Shown: piece by piece, positions 13,301 through 25,300 of the stretch
Layout: each line of letters opens with the position of its first letter
Numbering within the stretch: position 1 is the first letter of the stretch
Program-made: the position numbers and the translations under genes
Assembly: GCA_903813345.2 (NCBI GenBank)
Contig: CAIIXF020000012.1
Location: 909,318 to 973,317 of the forward strand
Direction: 5' to 3'
Length of the DNA: 64,000 nucleotides
Source: Owenia fusiformis
Lineage: Eukaryota > Annelida > Polychaeta > Sabellida > Oweniidae
Notes under the pieces: generated by a model
Databases searched by the model: none
What the model was told of the DNA's origin: nothing
Seen by the model: only the letters and a program-made list of their open reading frames with translations

Positions 13301-16300
13301 TAGGGAGGTTGGTACATTGCCATTCATTTAATGTAATAACATATTACATGTATATGCCTACCATAACCAAAGTCAGGAAGGGAATTGTGGGGGCATTGTA
13401 GGGAGGTTGGTACAGCACCATTCATTTAATGTAATGACCTATTACATGTATATGCCTACCATAACCAAAGCCAGGAAGGGAATAGTGGGGGCATTGTAGG
13501 GAGGTTGGTACACTGCCATTCATTTAATGTAATGACCTATTACATGTATATGCCTACCATAACCAAAGCCAGGAAGGGAATTGTGGGGGCATTGTAGGGA
13601 GGTTGGTACATTGCCATTCATTTAATGTAATGACCTATTACATGTATATGCCTACCATAACCAAAGCCAGGAAGGGAATTGTGGGGGAATTGTAGGGAGG
13701 TTGGTACACTGCCATTCATTTAATGTAATGACCTATTACATGTATATGCCTACCATAACCAAAGCCAGGAGGGAATAGTGGGGGCATTGTAGGGAGGTTG
13801 GTACATTGCCATTCATTTAATGTAATGACCTATTACATGTATATGCCTACCATAACCAAAGCCAGGAAGGGAATTGTGGGGGCATTGTAGGGAGGTTGGT
13901 ACACTACCATTCATTTAATGTAATGACCTATTACATGTATATGCCTACCATAACCAAAGCCAGGAAGGGAATTGTGGAGGCATTGTAGGGAGGTTGGTAC
14001 ATTGCCATTCATTTAATGTAATGACCTATTACATGTATATGCCTACCATAACCAAAGCCAGGAAGGGAATTGTGGGGGCATTGTAGGGAGGTTGGTACAT
14101 TGCCATTCATTTAATGTAATGACCTATTACATGTATATGCCTACCATAACCAAAGCCAGGAAGGGAATTGTGGGGGCATTGTAGGGAGGTTGGTACAGTA
14201 CCATTCATTTAATGTAATAACCTATTACATGTATATGCCTACCATAACCAAAGCCAGGAAGGGAATTGTGGGGGTATTGTAGGGAGGTTGGTACAGTACC
14301 ATTCATTTTATGTAATGACCTATTACATGTACATGCCTACCATACCCAAAGCCAGGAAGGGAATTGTGGGGGCATTGTAGGGAGGTTTGTACAGTACCAT
14401 TCATTTAATGTAATGACCTATTACATGTATATGCCTACCATACCCAAAGCCAGGAAGGGAATTGTGGGGGCATTGTAGGGAGGTTTGTACAGTACCATTC
14501 ATTTAATGTAATGACCTATTACATGTACATGCCTACCATAACCAAAGCCAGGAAGGGAATTGTGGGGCATTGTAGGGAGGTTGGTACAGTACCATTCATT
14601 TAATGTAATGACCTATTACATGTATATGCCTACCATAACCAAAGCCAGGAAGGGAATTGTGGTGGTATTGTAGGGAGGTTGGTACATTGCCATTCATTTA
14701 ATGTAATGACCTATTACATGTATATGCCTACCATAACCAAAGCCAGGAAGGGAATTGTGGGGGCATTGTAGGGAGGTTGGTACAGTACCATTCATTTAAT
14801 GTAATGACCTATTACATGTATATGCCTACCATAACCAAAGTCAGGAAGGGAATTGTGGGGGCATTGTAGGGAGGTTGGTACAGTACCATTCATTTAATGT
14901 AATGACCTATTACATGTATATGCCTACCATAACCAAAGTCAGGAAGGGAATTGTGGGGGCATTGTAGGGAGGTTGGTACAGTACCATTCATTTAATGTAA
15001 TGACCTATTACATGTATATGCTTACCATAACCAAAGTCAGGAAGGGAATTGTGGGGGCATTGTAGGGAGGTTGGTACATTGCCATTCATTTAATGTAATG
15101 ACCTATTACATGTATATGCCTACCATAACCAAAGCCAGGAAGGGAATTGTGGGGGCATTGTAGGGAGGTTGGTACACTGCCATTCATTTAATGTAATGAC
15201 CTATTACATGTATATGCCTACCATAACCAAAGCCAGGAAGGGAATTGTGGGGGCATTGTAGGGCCTAGGGAGGTTGGTACAGTACCATTCATTTAATGTA
15301 ATGACCTATTACATGTATATGCCTACCATAACCAAAGTCAGGAAGGGAATTGTGGTGGTATTGTAGGGAGGTTGGTACAGTACCATTCATTTAATGTAAT
15401 GACCTATTACATGTATATGCCTACCATAACCAAAGCCAGGAATGGAAGTGTGGGGGCATTGTAGGGAGGTTGGTACAGTACCATTCATTTTATGTAATGA
15501 CCTATTACATGTACATGCCTACCATAACCAAAGCCAGGAGGGAATTGTGGGGGCATTGTAGGGAGGTTGGTACATTGCCATTCATTTAATGTAATGACCT
15601 ATTACATGTATATGCCTACCATAACCAAAGCCAGGAAGGGAATTGTGGGGGCATTGTAGGGAGGTTGGTACATTGCCATTCATTTAATGTAATGACCTAT
15701 TACATGTACATGCCTACCATAACCAAAGTCAGGAAGGGAATTGTGGGGGAATTGTAGGGAGGTTGGTACATTGCTATTCATTTAATGTAATGACCTATTA
15801 CATGTATATGCCTACCATAACCAAAGTCAGGAAGGGAATTGTGGGGGCATTGTAGGGAGGTTGGTACAGTACCATTCATTTAATGTAATGACCTATTACA
15901 TGTACATGCCTACCATACCCAAAGCCAGGAAGGGAATTGTGGGGGCATTGTAGGGAGGTTGGTACACTGCCATTCATTTTATGTAATGACCTATTACATG
16001 TACATGCCTACCATAACCAAAGCCAGGAATGGAAGTGTGGGGGCATTGTAGGGAGGTTGGTACAGTACCATTCATTTTATGTAATGACCTATTACATGTA
16101 CATGCCTACCATAACCAAAGCCAGGAGGGAATTGTGGGGGCATTGTAGGGAGGTTGGTACAGCACCATTCATTTTATGTAATGACCTATTACATGTACAT
16201 GCTTACCATAACCAAAGCCAGGAGGGGAATTGTGGGGGCATTGTAGGGAGGTTGGTACAGTACCATTCATTTAATGTAATGACCTATTACATGTATATGC

Positions 16301-19300
16301 CTACCATAACCAAAGTCAGGAAGGGAATTGTGGGGGCATTGTAGGGAGGTTGGTACACTGCCATTCATTTAATGTAATGACCTATTACATGTATATGCCT
16401 ACCATAACCAAAGCCAGGAAGGGAATTGTGGGGGCATTGTAGGGTGGTTGGTACAGTACCATTCATTTTATGTAATGACCTATTACATGTATATGCCTAC
16501 CATAACCAAAGCCAGGAAGGGAATTGTGGGGGCATTGTAGGGAGGTTGGTACAGTACCATTCATTTTATGTAATGACCTATTACATGTATATACCTACCA
16601 TAACCAAAGTCAGGAAGGGAATTGTGGGGGAATTGTAGGGAGGTTGGTACACTGCCATTCATTTAATGTAATGACCTATTACATGTATATGCCTACCATA
16701 ACCAAAGTCAGGAGGGGACATGTGGGGGCATTGTAGGGAGGTTTGTACAGTACCATTCATTTAATGTAATGACCTATTACATGTATATGCCTACCATAAC
16801 CAAAGTCAGGAAGGGAATTGTGGGGGCATTGTAGGAGGTTGGTACAGTACCATTCATTTAATGTAATGACCTATTACATGTATATGCCTACCATAACCAA
16901 AGCCAGGAAGGGAATTGTGGGGGCATTGTAGGGAGGTTGGTACACTGACATTCATTTAATGTAATGACCTATTACATGTACATGCCTACCATAACCAAAG
17001 TCAGGAAGGGAATTGTGGGGGCATTGTAGGGAGGTTGGTACAGCACCATTCATTTTATGTAATGACCTATTACATGTACATGCTTACCATAACCAAAGCC
17101 AGGAAGGGAATTGTGGGGGCATTGTAGGGAGGTTGGTACACTGCCATTCATTTAATGTAATGACCTATTACATGTATATGCCTACCATAACCAAAGCCAG
17201 GAAAGGAATTGTGGTGGCATTGTAGGGAGGTTGGTACAGTACCATTCATTTAATGTAATGACCTATTACATGTATATGCCTACCATAACCAAAGCCAGGA
17301 AGGGAATTGTGGGGGAATTGTAGGGAGGTTGGTACACTGCCATTCATTTAATGTAATGACCTATTACATGTATATGCCTACCATAACCAAAGTCAGTAAG
17401 GGAATTGTGGGGGCGTTGTAGGGAGGTTGGTACACTGTCATTCATTTAATGTAATGACCTATTACATGTATATGCCTACCATGACCAAAGCCAGGAAGGG
17501 AATTGTGGGGGCATTGTAGGGAGGTTGGTACATTGCCATTCATTTAATGTAATGACGTATTACATGTATATGTCAACCATAACCAAAGCCAGGAAGGGAA
17601 TTGTGGGGGCATTGTAGGGAGGTTGGTACAGTACCATTCATTTAATGTAATGACCTATTACATGTATATGCCTACCATAACCAAAGCCAGGAAGGGAATT
17701 GTGGGGGAATTGTAGGGAGGTTGGTACACTGCCATTCATTTAATGTAATGACCTATTACATGTATATGCCTACCATAACCAAAGTCAGTAAGGGAATTGT
17801 GGGGGCGTTGTAGGGAGGTTGGTACACTGTCATTCATTTAATGTAATGACCTATTACATGTATATGCCTACCATGACCAAAGCCAGGAAGGGAATTGTGG
17901 GGGCATTGTAGGGAGGTTTGATACACTGACATTCATTTAATGTAATGACCTATTACATGTATATGCCTACCATAACCAAAGCCAGGAAGGGAATTGTGGG
18001 GGCATTGTAGGGTGGTTGGTACAGTACCATTCATTTAATGTAATGACCTATTACATGTATATGTCAACCATAACCAAAGCCAGGAAGGGAATTGTGGGGG
18101 CATTGTAGGGAGGTTTGATACACTGACATTCATTTAATGTAATGACCTATTACATGTATATGCCTACCATAACCAAAGCCAAGAAGGGAATTGTGGGGGC
18201 ATTGTAGGGAGGTTGGTACACTGACATTCATTTAATGTAATGACCTATTACATGTATATGCCTACCATAACCAAAGCCAGGAAGGACATGTGGTGGTATT
18301 GTAGGGAGGTTGGTACACTACCATTAATTATTGTAATGACCTATTACATGTATATGCCTACCATAACCAAAGCCAGGAAGGGAATTGTGGGGGCATTGTA
18401 GGGTGGTTGGTACAGTACCATTCATTTAATGTAATGACCTATTACATGTATATGCCTACCATAACCAAAGCCAGGAAGGGAATTGTGGGGGCATTGTAGG
18501 GAGGTTGGTACATTGCCATTCATTTAATGTAATAACCTATTACATGTATATGCCTACCATACCCAAAGCCAGGAAGGGAATTGTGGGGGCATTGTAGGGA
18601 GGTTGGTACACTGCCATTCATTTAATGTAATGACCTATTACATGTATATGCCTACCATAACCAAAGCCAGGAAGGGAATTGTGGGGGCGTTGTAGGGAGG
18701 TTGGTACACTGCCATTCATTTAATGTAATGACCTATTACATGTATATGCCTACCATTACCAAAGTCAGGAAGGGAATTGTGGGGGCATTGTAGGGCCTAG
18801 GGAGGTTGGTACAGTACCATTCATTTAATGTAATGACCTATTACATGTATATGCCTACCATAACCAAAGTCAGGAAGGGAATTGTGGGGGCATTGTAGGG
18901 AGGTTGGTACACTGCCATTCATTTAATGTAATGACCTATTACATGTATATGCCTACCATAACCAAAGCCAGGAAGGGAATTGTGGGGGAATTGTAGGGAG
19001 GTTGGTACACTGCCATTCATTTAATGTAATGACCTATTACATGTATATGCCTACCATAACCAAAGTCAGGAAGGGAATTGTGGGGGCATTGTAGGGAGGT
19101 TGGTACAGTACCATTCATTTAATGTAATGACCTATTACATGTATATGCCTACCATAACCAAAGCCAGGAAGGGAAGTGTGGGGGTATTGTAGGGAGGTTG
19201 GTACATTGCCTTTCATTTAATGTAATGACCTATATACCTACCATGACCAAAGCCAGGAAGGGAATTGTGGGGGCATTGTAGGGTGGTTGGTACAGTACCA

Positions 19301-22300
19301 TTCATTTAATGTAATGTTACGTTCGAAAATAACAGAAAGTAAAAACAGCAATTAAAATATGATAACAATATATTTATATTTTGAAAAACTAAATAATATA
19401 ACAATAATATAAAGGAGGTTTAATACTTAAGTGATGTCCAATCAATGATACGGCTTATTCTTGATGTCGATAAATGTCGTTGACGATCCTTGAGAAAGTT
19501 CCAGATCACGAAATGTTTCAATAATCGTTAATAGTTCTCCAATGTTTGTAATAATCCAATAATGTTTGTTGTAATCCTATAATGTTTGTATCCAATAATG
19601 TTTGATGATAATCCACAAATGTTTGATGATAATCCACAAATGTTTATGAAAATCCACGATTGTATATGATAATCCGTATATAGTGTGTGTTGTAATATAT
19701 ATCCATGTAAAGTCCTCAGGTTGTAGGTTTGTAGTGTTATAAATGTTCCCACAGTAATTATCTGCTAAGAAGATGTCCTTTTGATAAACTTTGAAATTCT
19801 GCTGACAGCCCAAATCAGCTCTCTCATTATATAGTGCAAAGGCATAGTCCAGATGTTTCAAGAAGTTACGATTTCTAGAAAATAACACTGATTGGACATC
19901 TTAAGTCACATGATTCAATCTTGATTAAATGATTACAGTTCCAGTACTTTCTAGAAGGCCAAGAGTTAATGAGTCATTCAGTTCAGTTATGTTTACAAGA
20001 TATAATGTCATTGTGACCTTGACTTGACCTAAGATCTCTAATGAAGATCAGTTACAGTATGCATATTGATAAACTAAACTTAATGTGAATATAATAGAAT
20101 ATAATACTGTAACAGTAATGACCTATTACATGTATATGCCTACCATACCCAAAGCCAGGAAGGGAATTGTGGGGGCATTGTAGGGAGGTTTGTACAGTAC
20201 CATTCATTTAATGTAATGACCTATTACATGTACATGCCTACCATAACCAAAGTCAGGAAGTGAATTGTGGGGGCATTGTAGGGAGGTTGGTACACTGCCA
20301 TTCATTTAATGTAATGACCTATTACATGTATATGCTTACCATAACCAAAGCTAGGAAGGGAATTGTGGGGGCATTGTAGGGAGGTTTTTACAGTACCATT
20401 CATTTAATGTAATGACCTATTACATGTATATGCCTACCATAACCAAAGTCAGGAAGTGAATTGTGGGGGCATTGTAGGGAGGTTGGTACACTGCCATTCA
20501 TTTAATGTAATGACCTATTACATGTATATGCTTACCATAACCAAAGTCAGGAAGGGAATTGTGGGGGCATTGTAGGTAGGTTGGTACACTGCCATTCATT
20601 TAATGTAATGACCTATTACATGTATATGCCTACCATAACCAAAGCCAGGAAGGGAATTGTGGGGGCATTGTAGGGTGGTTGGTACAGTACCATTCATTTA
20701 ATGTAATGACCTATTACATGTATATGCCTACCATAACCAAAGCCAGGAAGGGAATTGTGGGGGCATTGTAGGGAGGTTGGTACAGTACCATTCATTTAAT
20801 GTAATGACCTATTACATGTATATGCCTACCATAACCAAAGTCAGGAAGGGAATTGTGGGGGCATTGTAGGGAGGTTGGTACACTGCCATTCATTTAATGT
20901 AATGACCTATTACATGTATATGCCTACCATAACCAAAGCCAGGAAGGGAATTGTGGGGGCGTTGTAGGGAGGTTGGTACAGTACCATTCATTTAATGTAA
21001 TGACCTATTACATGTATATGCCTACCATAACCAAAGTCAGGAAGGGAATTGTGGGGGCATTGTAGGGAGGTTGGTACCGTACCATTCATTTAATGTAATG
21101 ACCTATTACATGTATATGCCTACCATAACCAAAGCCAGGAAGGGAATTGTGGGGGCATTGTAGGGAGGTTGGTACATTGCCATTCATTTCATGTAATGAC
21201 CTATTACATGTATATGCCTACCATAACCAAAGTCAGGAAGGGAATTGTGGGGGCATTGTAGGGAGGTTGGTACACTGCCATTCATTTAATGTAATGACCT
21301 ATTACATGTATATGCCTACCATAACCAAAGTCAGGAAGGGAACTGTGGGGGCATTGTAGGGAGGTTGGTACACTGCCATTCATTTAATGTAATGACCTAT
21401 TACATGTATATGCCTACCATAACCAAAGTCAGGAAGGGAATTGTGGGGGCATTGTAGGGAGGTTGGTACAGTACCATTCATTTAATGTAATGACCTATTT
21501 CATGTATATGCCTACCATTACCAAAGTCAGGAAGGGAATTGTGGGGGCATTGTAGGGAGGTTGGTACACTGCCATTCATTTAATGTAATGACCTATTACA
21601 TGTATATGCCTACCATAACCAAAGTCAGGAAGGGAATTGTGGGGGCTTTGTAGGGAGGTTGGTACACTGCCATTCATTTAATGTAATGACCTACTATAGT
21701 GTTATCATTATCAGATCAGTTGCAGGCCTAGTTTTGTAATTTTTCATTTTTGAACTTATATGCTTGTACTATTTTCTTCTGTACCATCAGTTGGGATTTT
21801 GTTATCCATATCGAATTGTTTCACTTTTGTGATCTGTAACAAATTGTTTCACTTTTGTAATCGGTAACAAATCATTACACTTTTTGTTACCATTTGCAAT
21901 AACTTACCATATATTATCACTTTGTCATGTTATCCCTTTTAATTATTTGAATGTCAGAATATAATGGCAATACAGATGTACTGTAAAATGTAAAAATAGG
22001 ATACCACCTGTGCATTATAAATAAATGACCCTCACAATGTTAAGGGAGCATACATTATACTATTTCCAGAGCCAATGCCAATGGATATGACCTGAACAGA
22101 AATTTCCCTGATTATTTTGAAAACAATCCCAATCCACTTCAGCCTGAGACGCAGGTCATCATGGACTGGTTAAGAGAACTCCAGTTTGTTCTCTCCGCAA
22201 ATCTGCATGGTGGCGCCCTCGTGGCAAACTATCCCTACGATAACTATGCTGGAGGTATGTACCCAATTGGCAATTGAGTAGTGTTTAGCTCTTAGCAGTC

Positions 22301-25300
22301 ATAGGGGCGTAGCCGGAATCTAAAATTTGGCTTGAGGCAATTTTATTTGCCAAATTTGATTTAAAATTAAAAGTGAAATAATGCTATCATATTTTTATTT
22401 TTCATTTTTAGATTTTCTATTTAATAATACATCTGAATTAATATTTTTCTGTAAAACTCTGCCTCGTGACTAGCTACGCCCGTGAGTAAGAGTATTTCAC
22501 CTGATTTGCCCAATTTCCGATAACATATGCATTGATAGTTTCAAAATCTTATCACATTTTTTCAAGATATTTTAGATTTTAACATATTTCTCATAAAACT
22601 CATTGTAAATTTGGAATTTTCAACTAAACATTTCAAAATTGTAAAACTTTGAAAGTTTGCTAATGGAGTTGTGAATTAACAGATGTTTAAAATGTGATTC
22701 ATAGCACTAAGAAATCCCAAAAAGCTACACAACTATCTCTTAAAAAATGTGACAATGAAATAATGTTTATTGAAGTGGAGAAAATAATGTAAGGATAATG
22801 ATAAAAAGTAAGTGGTCTCATGCAGAAAATACAAAATAATTGTAAAAGTGAATGCAACTTTATTAAATGTAAACTTTCACTGAATTTTCGTAAACTTATT
22901 TATTTATTTTATGATATATTTTTAATAAAACTTCAATGGTGACTGCTTGCTATTGAAATAATATTCTTATCTCTTGTAGTAAATACATATTAAAGGCGGG
23001 ATAGATTAGGAGGACCCCCACTCAGAACTACAAATGAAATCAATCCAATTAATGACAGTATAACGTATACCATTATGATACATACACTGTACATTATGCC
23101 CATATTTAGGTAGCTCTCCAAAAGAGGCTAAGGAGAGTTACGCACCAGATGACGATTTCCTCAAACATATCTGCAAAGTCTATAGTTTTAGTCATAGGAC
23201 CATGCACCAGGGGGCAGCATGTGATGGAGACCCATCTGGTTTCCCCGATGGCATCACAAATGGTGCAGCGTGGTACCCCTTAACAGGTATCACACAAACC
23301 CGTAACTTACAGAATCTACCCATACCTCACAGTATCGACCCATACCCTATTATATTGACCCATGTCTTACAGTATTGATTTGTTAAGTACAGTATCGACC
23401 CATACCCTACAGTATTGCCCCCTACCCTATTGTATCAATTTAATGCCTTACAGTATCGCCCAGTATCCTATTTTATCAACCCATATCTTATAGTATAGAC
23501 CCATAAGGCCATATCCAACAGTATTGACCCATACCCTATTTTATCAACCCATATCTTACAGTATCGACCATAACCTATGGTATCGACCCATATCCTACAG
23601 TAACAACCCATATCTTACAGTATCAACCCATATCCTATAGTATCGACCCATACCCTAACATTAGCCCAATCATGTGGGGGCAGTGGGGCACCCTCTGAGC
23701 GTCATCAATTTCTTCCTTATTAAGCTCTGTTTCAACTTTTAGAATATGAGTATTGTTTTATGCAACCCATTTTCAAAATGAATTCTTCAATGTTCGGACT
23801 CTGACAGACCTGGATGGACATCTCTTTTGCATTATGCATGAACAAAGTCTTTCACTGCATTGACCATCGTGGTAAGGCACACCTTTTCCATATCTGTAGT
23901 TCGGCACATCTTCGATTCAGCAGAAATAGTTGCTGTGAGTATGAGAATGTGTTTGAACAAGGTATGCAGTTTGGAGAACATCTTGATGAGACTCTCCATG
24001 AACTGTTTCAGAGAAATACATACTCAATAATGTACAGCTTATATACCATGCTTTAGGTGGCCCTCCCAAGGATAGTATTTCCCCAGATGATGACATCTTG
24101 CAACATATCTCCAAAGTCTATAGTTTTGGTCACAAGACCATGCACCAGGGGGCGCCATGTCCAGGTCGCTCATCTGGTTTCGCCGATGGTATCACAAATG
24201 GCGCAGCTTGGTACACCGCAAGAGGTATAACACACACCATTGACTGGCCTGCTAAGTAGCACGGACTACTGATGACGCAAGAATGATTATTGATAAATAG
24301 ATTCTACTTTCTTCTTTGTCGGAAATCAATAGTTTGATAGAAAATCCATTTGAATATGACTTTTTATTCTCCTTTTTATTTCTACATTGCCTGGACTATA
24401 TCTTTCACTGCATTGGCAACATATCTTTCATTCATTGTAAAGACATTGTTTTTATTGCATGAGCAATGTCTTTCATTGCATTGAAAATATCTTTTACTGC
24501 AATGGCCTTTCATTACACTCATTATCTACACTCATCATGCAATCCTACACTGACAGTATATTTGTTACTAAATTGCACCTTTTTAGTTAAGTATGCTTAG
24601 GTTAACAATCTTCCCATATTTGGGCTTTTTGGATGTATGCTACATCTTTATTAATTATTAGTTGTATGGTCCTGCACGTGACTCTGTTTCCAAAAATCCC
24701 ATTCCTTACACCATGTGAATGTGGGGAAGGGGAGGGGGGTGAAAAAAGGGTATTGGATCGCGAGAAAGCTTGAAAAACAAACACAACTCCGAAGATTACC
24801 TATTTTGGATTTTCTTATAATTTATATACTTTCTGTTTTAGGTACTAAAACATAGGGAAGTTTGGTGGACAGATACACGCACAGTAAAATATTCACATAA
24901 GTTTAGATAAATTTCTGTCAATTTTAGCGAGCAGAATTTATAAACCGAGATACACTATTTCTGCTGACGATGATACATTTCGATTCCTCACCAAAACATA
25001 TTCATTCAGTCACCATCACATGTGGGACAAGCCACGTAATATTTGTCCAGATGATTCCGGGTTTACAGATGGGATTAGTAACGGGGCAGCCTGGTATCCG
25101 TTACGGGGTATGAAAAGAGTAAAAGTTGATGCATGTTATGTGTATAATGCATGCTTTGAGTTGCTGTTCTCGAGAGCGCAAAAATATTTTATATTGTGAA
25201 TATAGACTTTAGAACAAGAGTCACGATGTAAGATTTTTTGAGTAACAGGTCACTGGCCTCAATTGTGTGTTGTATGATGTAACCCTGTTACGGATGCTGT

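Noticed and set aside
11821-17225. Several 70-135-codon frames ([10 protein letters not shown]-type)
   Set aside because: They are windows of the 98-bp satellite and shift frame with each unit; only the first unit is genuine coding sequence.
19577-19888. 103-codon frame inside the LTR-like insertion
   Set aside because: It has no recognisable domain and lies in a non-coding terminal repeat.
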